Source: Olsenella sp.
GTDB lineage: Bacteria > Actinomycetota > Coriobacteriia > Coriobacteriales > Atopobiaceae
DNA length: 8,317 nucleotides
Reading direction: 5' to 3'
Assembly (NCBI GenBank): GCA_015062715.1
Contig: SUUD01000076.1
Coordinates: 1-8,317 of the forward strand
Shown: one piece after another, positions 1-5,471 of the stretch
Layout of the letters: each line of letters starts with the position of its first letter
How positions within the stretch are numbered: the first letter of the stretch is position 1
The notes under the pieces: model-generated
Databases searched by the model: none
What the model saw: the letters and a program-made list of their open reading frames with translations, nothing else
What the model was told of the DNA's origin: nothing
Translations under genes and position numbers: made by a program

Positions 1-70
1 CGGGAAGGTACGTGGGTGCGTCGGACTCGGCGGGGAGGGGCTGACCTGCGGGCTTGCTGCTGTTCTCCAT
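1..70 (-). CDS. 5' end of an unrecognised leftward gene (partial)
   Basis: An ATG at 70-68 on the minus strand opens a frame that stays open for 23 codons to the window edge. It is preceded by a strong AGGAGG Shine-Dalgarno (plus-strand CCTCCT at 80-85) with a 9-nt spacer, and farther upstream by a TATACT box (114-109). The visible N-terminus, MENSSKPAGQPLPAESDAPT, is polar and rich in Pro, Ala and Ser. It shows no signal peptide or known motif, so it looks like a flexible lead-in to a domain outside the window. The call rests on the ribosome binding site, promoter-like box and orientation. No function can be given. Confidence 0.5.
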   Translation of the reverse strand, partial: MENSSKPAGQPLPAESDAPTYLP

Positions 71-221
71 GGCTTGTGACCTCCTGACGACGGAATGGTG
101 GCGGGCCAAGTATATGCAACGGCCCGGTCGTGTGGCGCCCTCCCGGACAAGGTGCTACCGAGGTGCATCCCGCAGGGGGGTGGCGTCAGAGGATGGGTTT
201 TCGTGGAGACGAAATGAGCGG
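71..221. other. Divergent intergenic spacer with two inverted repeats
   Basis: No convincing gene is present; the short open frames here lack ribosome binding sites. Two dyads are visible. One is CGGGCC (102-107) with GGCCCG (121-126), around the leftward -10 box. The other is a longer imperfect pairing of 134-144 (GGCGCC then CTCCC) with 176-187 (GGGGG, a bulged T, then GGCGTC), enclosing about 30 nt. They could be operator or RNA structure, or a by-product of high GC. I recognise no known RNA family. Confidence 0.35.
109..114 (-). promoter_or_regulatory. -10 box of the leftward gene at 70
   Basis: The minus strand reads TATACT, one mismatch from the consensus, about 40 nt upstream of the ATG at 70. 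No good -35 hexamer lies 16-18 bp upstream (best CGCCAC). The box sits in the loop of the inverted repeat CGGGCC (102-107) / GGCCCG (121-126), which could be an operator overlapping the promoter. Confidence 0.35.
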
Positions 222-249
222 TTGCGTCTTTTCGGACGTTTGCTATACT
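222..249 (+). promoter_or_regulatory. Promoter of tRNA-Val
   Basis: A -35 like TTGCGT (222-227) is followed after 16 bp by TATACT (244-249). The -10 is extended by a TG one base upstream (TGCTATACT). The predicted start near 256 lies about 18 nt before the mature tRNA, which is a normal short leader. Confidence 0.7.
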
Positions 250-273
250 AGCTTTCGCTGCTTGCAGCAACAC

Positions 274-348
274 GGGCGTTTAGCTCAGGGGGAGAGCGCT
301 TCCCTGACACGGAAGAGGTCACAAGTTCAAATCTTGTAACGCCCACCA
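274..348 (+). tRNA. tRNA-Val (anticodon GAC), CCA encoded
   Basis: A complete cloverleaf can be drawn. The acceptor stem pairs GGGCGTT (274-280) with AACGCCC (338-344). The D stem is GCTC/GAGC (283-286/294-297). The anticodon stem is CTTCC/GGAAG (299-303/311-315) around the loop CTGACAC. The T stem is ACAAG/CTTGT (321-325/333-337) around TTCAAAT. The anticodon at 306-308 is GAC, which reads valine codon GUC (and GUU by wobble). The discriminator base is A345 and CCA is encoded at 346-348. It has its own promoter and terminator, so it is a single-gene transcription unit. Confidence 0.95.
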
Positions 349-356
349 CAACTTCG

Positions 357-392
357 CAGGTCAGAGCAAATGTCGCTCTGACCTGTTTTCTT
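357..392 (+). terminator. Rho-independent terminator of tRNA-Val
   Basis: A perfect 11-bp stem, CAGGTCAGAGC (357-367) with GCTCTGACCTG (375-385), closes a 7-nt loop and is followed by TTTTCTT. It begins 9 nt after the CCA end and separates the tRNA from the downstream permease operon. Confidence 0.93.
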
Positions 393-431
393 ATGCGGCC
401 ATGCGTCTGCCGACTGGGAATTCCGAAGGAA

Positions 432-437
432 TATACT
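432..437 (+). promoter_or_regulatory. Possible -10 box for the permease operon
   Basis: TATACT lies 33 nt before the preferred permease ATG and just past the tRNA terminator, which is where an operon promoter is expected. The -35 candidate TGCCGA (408-413, spacing 18) is poor. No purine riboswitch-like fold was recognised in the short leader. Confidence 0.4.
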
Positions 438-470
438 GAGTCCGTTTGGAAGGCGGTGGCAGGAGCGCTT

Positions 471-1793
471 ATGGAGTCCCGATTCAAGATCGAGGCGAGG
501 GGGAGCTCGCTGGCCCGTGAGGTCATCGGCGGCCTCACGACCTTCTTGGCCATGGCCTACATCGCCGTCGCGAACCCGTCCATCCTCGTCGAGGCGGGCA
601 TGCCGTTCCAGGCGGCGCTGACCTCGACGTGCCTGGGCGCGGCCCTCATGTCCATTGTCATGGGGCTGGTCGCCAACCGCCCGATTGTGCTCGCGTCGGG
701 GATGGGGGTCAACGCCGTCGTCGCCTACACGGTCTGCATCGGCATGGGCGTCGACTGGCGCGTGGCGATGAGCGTGGTGTTCCTGGAGGGCCTGGTCATC
801 CTCGTCCTCGTCCTGTGCGGGTTGCGCAAGGCGATCATGGACGCGATACCGGGCGACCTGCGCCTTGCCATAGGCGTCGGGGTGGGCCTGTTCGTGGCGT
901 TCATCGGGCTCAAGGGCGGGGGCGTCGTCGTGTCGGACGAGGCGACGTTCGTCGCGCTGGGCGACCTGACGTCTTCGACCTGCGTCGTGGCGCTCGTCTC
1001 GATCGCGGTCGCGGCCGTGCTTCATGCGCTCCGCGTGCCGGGGTCGCTGCTCATCTCGATCGCGGTCGCCACGGCGCTCGGCATCCCGCTGGGCGTCTCG
1101 AACGTCTCGGGGGAGTGGGGCTTCGGCCTCGACTTCTCGGCGTTCGCTGCGCCCTTCCAGGCAGACCCCGCCACGGGGTCGGCGGCGATCCTTTCCGTCG
1201 CGACGAGGCCCGCGCTGGTCCTCGTCGCCTTCTCGCTCTTGATGAGCGACTTCTTCGACACCATGGGCGACGTGATCGCCATCGGCAGGCAGGCGGGGTT
1301 CGCCGACGCGCGTGGCGAGATGGACGCGGATGACCTCCAGCCCATCCTCGTCGTCGACTCGCTGTCGGCCGTCGCCGGCGGGTTCCTTGGTGCGAGCTCG
1401 ATCACGGTGTTCGTGGAGTCCGTGGTCGGCGCCGCCGCAGGTGCGCGCACCGGCCTCTCGAGCGTCGTCGCGGGCGCCCTGTTCGTGGTGCTCGCGTTTC
1501 TCGCCCCGCTCATCGGCATGGTGTCGGGCACCGCGACGTGCGGGGCGCTCGTGGTCGTGGGCTACCTCATGATGTCGTCCGTCGACGGGATCGACTGGGG
1601 CCGCATCGAGGTCGGGTTCCCGGCGTTCCTGATAATGGCGGGCATCCCGCTCACGTACTCGATTGCCAACGGCATCGGGCTCGGCTTCGTGGCGTATGTC
1701 GCGATCATGGCCCTCACGGGCCGCGCACGCGAGGTGCGGCCCCTCATGTGGGTCGCGGGCCTCGCGTTTCTGGTCATGTTCGTGGTTGGGTAG
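471..1793 (+). CDS. NCS2-family nucleobase permease (AzgA/PbuG-like)
   Basis: This is a 440-aa polytopic membrane protein for proton-coupled uptake of a purine base (adenine, guanine or hypoxanthine) across the cytoplasmic membrane. Hallmarks of the AzgA-like branch are visible. TTFLAMAYIAVANPSIL lies at residues 23-39 and GMGVNA at 77-82. FFDTMG lies at 261-266 inside a transmembrane segment, and ESVVGAAAGARTGL starts at E316. These are the regions that line the substrate site in the family. The rest alternates long hydrophobic helices, and the length matches the family (about 430-450 aa). The ATG at 471 is preferred because AGGAG (461-465) lies 5 nt upstream and the protein then begins like its relatives; the in-frame ATG at 393 overlaps the terminator tail and would add 26 atypical residues. 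It is first in a possible operon with the dehydrogenase 58 bp downstream. The exact substrate is not determined; a non-purine substrate related to the next two enzymes is possible. Confidence 0.9.
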   Translation: MESRFKIEARGSSLAREVIGGLTTFLAMAYIAVANPSILVEAGMPFQAALTSTCLGAALMSIVMGLVANRPIVLASGMGVNAVVAYTVCIGMGVDWRVAMSVVFLEGLVILVLVLCGLRKAIMDAIPGDLRLAIGVGVGLFVAFIGLKGGGVVVSDEATFVALGDLTSSTCVVALVSIAVAAVLHALRVPGSLLISIAVATALGIPLGVSNVSGEWGFGLDFSAFAAPFQADPATGSAAILSVATRPALVLVAFSLLMSDFFDTMGDVIAIGRQAGFADARGEMDADDLQPILVVDSLSAVAGGFLGASSITVFVESVVGAAAGARTGLSSVVAGALFVVLAFLAPLIGMVSGTATCGALVVVGYLMMSSVDGIDWGRIEVGFPAFLIMAGIPLTYSIANGIGLGFVAYVAIMALTGRAREVRPLMWVAGLAFLVMFVVG

Positions 1794-1851
1794 CAGGCCT
1801 GCCGTAGGGGCCGGTGCGCGTGGAGAAGGCAAGGCGAGGTAGGGAGGCGTG

Positions 1852-2859
1852 ATGGACAGGCTCAGGATCGCGCTTGTGGGCTGCGGCAACGTGGGGCGCG
1901 CCTTCGTACGCATGCTCGAGGGTCGGCGCGACCTCATTCGCGGCACCTACGGGGCCGACCCCGTCATCACGTCGGTCGTCACCGGTCACGGCGGCGTCGT
2001 GCGCGAGGACGGCATTGACGCGGCCGCCCTGCGTGCCGAGGACCTCGACCCAGCCATCGACGCACTCTCCGTCATCGATGCCGGCGCGTACGACGTCTTG
2101 GTCGAGCTCACGCCCACCAACATCCGCAGCGGCCAGCCCGCGACCGACCACATCCGGCACGCCCTCTCGCGCGGCCGCCATGTGGTCACGGCCAACAAGG
2201 GGCCGGTCGCCTGGTTCTATCGCGAGCTGCGCGACCTTGCGGCCGAGAAGGGCGTCGCGTTTCTCCACGAGTCGGCGGTCCTCTCGGGCGCGCCCGTCTT
2301 CAACCTCTCGCGCGAGACCCTCATAGGCTGTCGCGTCACCGCCGTGCGCGGCATCGTCAACACCACCACCAACTTCGTGCTCTCCCAGATGCGGGACGGT
2401 GCCAGCCTGGATGAGGCCCTCGAGGAGGGCCGCCGCCAGGGCTTCGTCGAGGCCGACCCCTCGCTTGACCTGGACGGCTGGGATGCCGCCGCCAAGCTCT
2501 GCGTCCTCATGAACGTCCTCATGGACGCACGTATCACCCCGCCCGACATCCGGCGCACGGGCATCCGCGGCGTCACGGCCGAGGACCTTGCCGCTGCCAG
2601 GCGCTCGGGCGGGCAGGTCAGGCTCGTCTGCCGCGGGCGGTTCGACGAGGACGGCACCCCCGTGGGCGTGGTCGAGCCGGTCGTCGTGGAGCCGGGCGAC
2701 GTCGCCCACATCACGGAGGGGACCATGTCGTTCGTCACGCTCACCACCGACCTCATGGGCGACATCAGCATCATCGAGCATGCCCACGAGCCCGAGATCG
2801 ACCATCCCGCCTACGGCGTTTTCTGCGACGTCCTGCGCATCCTGCGGTCGTATCGCTAA
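1852..2859 (+). CDS. Short homoserine dehydrogenase-family oxidoreductase
   Basis: This is a 335-aa cytosolic NAD(P)-dependent enzyme. The Rossmann motif GCGNVG lies at residues 10-15. The TANKGP segment carries K116, and ESAVLSGAP and GIVNTTTNFVL follow. The signature GFVEADPSLDLDGWDAAAKL has D211 and K215, four residues apart like the catalytic Asp/Lys pair of homoserine dehydrogenase. The core active site therefore looks intact. It lacks the C-terminal ACT regulatory domain of the usual 400-440 aa bacterial enzyme. The C-terminal GxGAGxxPTASAV-type segment is replaced by EHAHEPEIDHPAYGVFCDVL. It may be a true homoserine dehydrogenase (aspartate semialdehyde to homoserine) or a paralog with another substrate. 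AGGGAGG (1841-1847) sits 4 nt before the ATG at 1852; an adjacent GTG at 1849 is too close to that site. It is followed after 21 bp by the cyclase gene, so translation is probably coupled. Confidence 0.75.
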   Translation: MDRLRIALVGCGNVGRAFVRMLEGRRDLIRGTYGADPVITSVVTGHGGVVREDGIDAAALRAEDLDPAIDALSVIDAGAYDVLVELTPTNIRSGQPATDHIRHALSRGRHVVTANKGPVAWFYRELRDLAAEKGVAFLHESAVLSGAPVFNLSRETLIGCRVTAVRGIVNTTTNFVLSQMRDGASLDEALEEGRRQGFVEADPSLDLDGWDAAAKLCVLMNVLMDARITPPDIRRTGIRGVTAEDLAAARRSGGQVRLVCRGRFDEDGTPVGVVEPVVVEPGDVAHITEGTMSFVTLTTDLMGDISIIEHAHEPEIDHPAYGVFCDVLRILRSYR

Positions 2860-2880
2860 GCAAACAGGAAGGGGAGTCCC

Positions 2881-3519
2881 ATGCGCGTCATCGACCTCAC
2901 GCACACCATCACCCAGGACATGCCCGTCTTTCCCGGGACCGACCAGCCGTCGATTCGCGGCTATGCGACGGTCCCCACCGACGGCTTCCGCGAGTGCATG
3001 ATCACGCTCGACTCCCACACGGGCACGCACATGGACTCGCCGGCGCATGCCATTGCGGACGGCGACACGCTCGACCTGCTGCCCGCCGAGCAGTTCCTGG
3101 GCAAGGCGACCATCGTGGACTGCCGCGACGTCGCCCCGGGCGACGAGATTGGCCTTGAGCACGTAGAGGACCTTGGGTCGGTGGCCGAGGAGGCCGACTT
3201 CCTGGTCTTTCGCACCGGTTGGGGAGAGCGGTGGGACACGGATGGCTACTTTGGCGGCTATCCGCTGCTGTCCGACGAGCTCATCGACGCGCTCGTGGCG
3301 GGCGGCTGGAAGGGGATAGGCCTGGACGCCCCGAGCGTGGACTCCATTGACGCCATGACCAAGCACCGCAGGCTGCTGGGGATCCGCAACATCGTCATCG
3401 TCGAGAACCTGTGCAACCTAGGGTCGTGCCCCGAGGGACTGTTCTGGCTGGGCTGCTTCCCGCTGCGCTACGCCGGTGCCGACGGCTCGCCCGTCCGTGC
3501 CCTTGCCTGGGAGGAGTAG
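2881..3519 (+). CDS. Cyclase-family / kynurenine formamidase-like metal hydrolase
   Basis: This 212-aa protein belongs to the putative cyclase family (PF04199), which includes KynB and isatin hydrolase. The defining metal motif HxGTHxDxPxH is complete as HTGTHMDSPAH, with H46, H50, D52 and H56. H162 (in TKHRRLLG) and E175 (in IVIVENLCNL) fit the other conserved active-site positions. The C-terminal PLRYAGADGSPVRALA is also typical, and the length matches KynB-like enzymes. GGGGAG at 2871-2876 precedes the ATG by 4 nt. The gene lies 21 bp after the dehydrogenase. Family members hydrolyse formylkynurenine, isatin or other amide or lactone bonds. No tryptophan-degradation gene is nearby, so a kynurenine role is not supported by context. 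Its stop codon lies 5 bp from the convergent cas2 stop codon. Confidence 0.85.
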   Translation: MRVIDLTHTITQDMPVFPGTDQPSIRGYATVPTDGFRECMITLDSHTGTHMDSPAHAIADGDTLDLLPAEQFLGKATIVDCRDVAPGDEIGLEHVEDLGSVAEEADFLVFRTGWGERWDTDGYFGGYPLLSDELIDALVAGGWKGIGLDAPSVDSIDAMTKHRRLLGIRNIVIVENLCNLGSCPEGLFWLGCFPLRYAGADGSPVRALAWEE

Positions 3520-3524
3520 GCGGG

Positions 3525-3830
3525 TTACAGCTCGACCTGCCTTCTGGACCCAATCAGCTGCTCCTGGCGATCGGGACCGCCGGTGAGCCACGTCACGGAG
3601 GCGTACTGGCGCTCGGTGAGGGTGAGGGCACAGATCGAGCCCGTTGGCGGCACATCCTCGCGGAGATGTTCGAGCAGTGCCTCTGCTGCCCTTCGGGTGG
3701 GGGAGACGCGCATGAATACCTCAGGCTGCAACAGGGTGAACCCCTCTGCGACCAGCATCTTTCGATAGTTGGTGTAGGCAGTCTTGGTCCCTTGCCTGTT
3801 GGTGGGTCGGAGCATGACGATGATGCGCAT
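3525..3830 (-). CDS. cas2: CRISPR-associated protein Cas2 (type II-like)
   Basis: This 101-aa ferredoxin-fold protein is the structural partner of Cas1 in the complex that integrates new spacers. It matches type II Cas2 in length and pattern: MRIIVML first strand, YRKMLVAEGFTLLQPEVFMR, AAEALLEHL, then PPTGSICALTLTERQY. The usual metal-binding Asp at the end of the first strand (VxFDLPT-like) is absent; the segment reads VMLRPTNRQG. Nuclease activity is therefore doubtful. Catalytic activity of Cas2 is known to be dispensable for integration in some studied systems, so an adaptation role remains possible. The ATG lies 4 nt after the cas1 stop codon, with a GAGGG site inside the cas1 end, so the two are translationally linked. 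No array or csn2 follows; the next gene is the convergent cyclase. Confidence 0.88.
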   Translation of the reverse strand: MRIIVMLRPTNRQGTKTAYTNYRKMLVAEGFTLLQPEVFMRVSPTRRAAEALLEHLREDVPPTGSICALTLTERQYASVTWLTGGPDRQEQLIGSRRQVEL

Positions 3831-3834
3831 GCGA

Positions 3835-4740
3835 TCACACCCTCACGGGGTCAATAATCTCGGGCTCAAGAAGGCCAGGCAACTCGAGCAGTTCGGGATT
3901 CTCGTGAGCGATTGCGGACCGGAGGGAGTCGGCGGCAATGCCCGCGGCATTGACAAGCGTCACCTTGCGCCCGCGCATGTGGACTGCCGTGAAGGCGGCG
4001 TCCCGCAGCCGCGAGCGCTGCTCGCGGGAGAGGCGCTTCGCCGTGGTGACCACTTCGCTCGCGATGAGGTCGACGCATGGACGGTAGAGCTCGATCATGT
4101 CGTCTGTCAGGTTGAATGCGATGAGCTGGCTGTGGTGGTGCAGGCCGAACGCCGGAATGAAGCCCGTGGTGACGAGGTCCCGGGCGATGATGGCGCGGAC
4201 GATGGCGTAGCCATAGTTGAGGCAGGCGTTGAGGGGGTCGTCGGTACGGCGGTTGAGACCGGGGTGCAGGTGCGAGAAGTAGGCACGGGCTGCGGCGCCC
4301 TCGGCGTTGCCGACGTCACCGGGCAGGACGTTCTGCGAGAACGCCCAGACCTCCTCCGCGCCCTCGAGCCCAAGGATGGCGAGGGCACGTGCCTGATTCT
4401 CGATCTTGCGGGTGACGATGCGCTGCCAGAGCAGGTCGCACAGCTCCTGGGAGGCCCCCACCTGCTCGTAGGCGACCTTTGTCTGGCGGGCGTTCGCGAC
4501 CATGGGGATGGTGAGGGCTGCAGGATGGTGGTTGCGGCCCAGGTGGCAGATGATGACGTGCGCGTCGGCGAGGAGCGTCTGGGCCATGGTCGACATGCGT
4601 ATGTTGGGGCCGCTCACCACGAGCATGAGCATGTCGGTAACGGGTATGGTGACGGAGCGGTCGTCTTGCTTCACGAGGAGCTGGCCATTGGTGACGTGGA
4701 CCTCGGCCGGGTTCTCTATGCTGACGATTCTGAATGCCAT
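3835..4740 (-). CDS. cas1: CRISPR-associated endonuclease Cas1 (type II-like)
   Basis: This is a 301-aa integrase of CRISPR adaptation, forming the Cas1-Cas2 complex that inserts spacers at the leader-repeat junction. The N-terminal beta domain spans about residues 1-80 and the helical catalytic domain follows. Metal-binding residues appear intact: E147 in NAEGAAARAYF, the histidines of GLHHH (201-203), and E217 in NLTDDMIELYRP. The wording around them is that of the type II/NMENI branch rather than type I. The length fits the family (about 290-305 aa). GAGGGGAG (plus 4746-4753) stands 5 nt before the ATG. In type II loci cas9 lies directly upstream of cas1; here the upstream DNA holds only a spacer, a palindromic repeat and an ATPase remnant. 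There is no frameshift or stop, so the gene appears to be under selection or recently orphaned. Confidence 0.93.
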   Translation of the reverse strand: MAFRIVSIENPAEVHVTNGQLLVKQDDRSVTIPVTDMLMLVVSGPNIRMSTMAQTLLADAHVIICHLGRNHHPAALTIPMVANARQTKVAYEQVGASQELCDLLWQRIVTRKIENQARALAILGLEGAEEVWAFSQNVLPGDVGNAEGAAARAYFSHLHPGLNRRTDDPLNACLNYGYAIVRAIIARDLVTTGFIPAFGLHHHSQLIAFNLTDDMIELYRPCVDLIASEVVTTAKRLSREQRSRLRDAAFTAVHMRGRKVTLVNAAGIAADSLRSAIAHENPELLELPGLLEPEIIDPVRV

Positions 4741-4786
4741 GATTGCTCCCCTCTAAAGCGGCGGCAGTAGCCCTAGAATGGAGCTG

Positions 4787-4825
4787 AAATGGGTTGGTTG
4801 CTTACTCCCATTTATGCGAATAGCA
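4787..4825 (-). promoter_or_regulatory. Putative cas1-cas2 promoter region with inverted repeat
   Basis: This is an AT-richer patch upstream of cas1. On the minus strand TGCTATTCG (4825-4817) resembles an extended -10, similar to the TGCTATTCT upstream of the surface-protein gene. Between it and cas1, AAATGGG (4787-4793) and CCCATTT (4807-4813) form a 7-bp inverted repeat with a 13-nt loop, a possible operator or leader hairpin. No clear -35 is visible. Confidence 0.3.
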
Positions 4826-4846
4826 CGTTTTCGCAGGTAAACGCAT

Positions 4847-4882
4847 GCTGAACGAGGGTCACAAATGTGACCCTGATTCAAC
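4847..4882. repeat. Palindromic element, copy A
   Basis: The core GGGTCACAAATGTGACCC (4856-4873) is a perfect 8-bp inverted repeat with a 2-nt centre. Outer arms TGAA (4849-4852) and TTCA (4877-4880) extend the pairing. Three tandem TTCAAC hexamers (4877-4894) follow directly. A nearly identical element in the same orientation occurs at 6907-6942. Copy A lies between the divergent cas1 gene and the ATPase remnant, close to where homology to the ATPase begins. It looks like a dispersed REP-like or insertion-border element. Confidence 0.8.
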
Positions 4883-4892
4883 TTCAACTTCA

Positions 4893-5330
4893 ACCTGGTC
4901 CAGCGTCGACAAGCGCCTCGCCAAGACCCCGAAGATCTTCTTCATGGACACCGGCCTCGTCTGCTACCTCACACGCTGGACCACGCCCGACGTGCTGCGC
5001 AACGGGGCGGCAGCAGGATACGTCTTCGAGACCTTCGTCGTCTCGGAGGTGCTGAAGAGCTACATGAACGCAGGAGCGAACCTGCGTGACGTCTGGTTCT
5101 ATCGTGACCAGAGGAAGCGAGAGATTGACCTCGTGATTCAGGAGGGTCGCGTCCTGCATCCTGTGGAGGTCAAGGCAGGCATTTTGATAGGCGCTGACGC
5201 CACGAGGAGCTTTTCGTTGCTCGAAGGTCTCTCAGGATATGAGGTGGGCTTCGGGCATGTTGTCTGTCAGACGGAGGAGCCGTACTTCATCTCTCGCGAC
5301 GTGCAGACGGTGCCCGTATGGGCAATCTGA
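4893..5330 (+). pseudogene. C-terminal remnant of an AAA-ATPase / DUF4143 protein
   Basis: About 145 residues resemble the end of the widespread AAA_14 + DUF4143 proteins. Visible family features are TWSSVDKRLAKTPKIFFMDT, YVFETFVVSEVLKSY, WFYRDQRKREIDLVI and LHPVEVKAG. The last two carry the D and ExK of a restriction-endonuclease-like core. Full-length relatives are roughly 370-450 aa and begin with an ATPase domain containing a Walker A motif; that half is missing. An open frame continues upstream to an ATG at 4845, but those extra residues are just translation of the palindrome and the TTCAAC hexamers, with no ribosome binding site. The deletion end coincides with the repeat. It probably makes no functional ATPase; a stand-alone C-terminal domain protein is a remote alternative. 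Confidence 0.75.
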
Positions 5331-5401
5331 GCGAGACCGGCAGTACTATATGGACACCTGAGTATTCGAGAATAGTGTTCCGCGTGAGTATCGTCGAGAT
5401 A

Positions 5402-5410
5402 TGCTATTCT
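5402..5410 (+). promoter_or_regulatory. Extended -10 promoter of the surface-protein gene
   Basis: TGCTATTCT gives a TGn extension plus TATTCT, about 60 nt before the chosen start codon and downstream of the ATPase remnant. No recognisable -35 is present, as is usual for extended -10 promoters. A 5-bp inverted repeat TATTC-GA-GAATA lies at 5363-5374, just upstream, and could be an activator or repressor site. Confidence 0.45.
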
Positions 5411-5471
5411 GTCATAATTGTGGGTAACCACGCAGAAGACGCATATGCAGAAGACGGAGGAGAGGTACGGC

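Noticed and set aside
149..163. T-box-like string AAGGTGCTACCGAGG
   Set aside because: It resembles the antiterminator consensus, but the essential TGGN bulge is TGCT, no specifier stem is evident, and the downstream gene is a tRNA rather than a synthetase or amino-acid gene.
1793..1802. GCAGGCCTGC palindrome after the permease stop codon as a terminator
   Set aside because: It is a 10-bp self-complementary stretch without loop or T-run; readthrough into the dehydrogenase gene is more likely.
327..1946. 539-codon minus-strand open frame
   Set aside because: It lies antisense to the permease and across the tRNA. The translation is a low-complexity Arg/Asp/His-rich shadow of GC-rich codons.
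1774..3366. 530-codon minus-strand open frame
   Set aside because: It is antisense to the dehydrogenase and cyclase genes, both of which have clear family motifs and ribosome binding sites.
3784..4770. 328-codon plus-strand open frame
   Set aside because: It is antisense to cas1, whose catalytic residues and family pattern are unmistakable.
4741..4846. Remnant of the cas9 C-terminus upstream of cas1
   Set aside because: Minus-strand frames here contain stops and show no residues I could link to Cas9; the spacer is too short for a reliable judgement.
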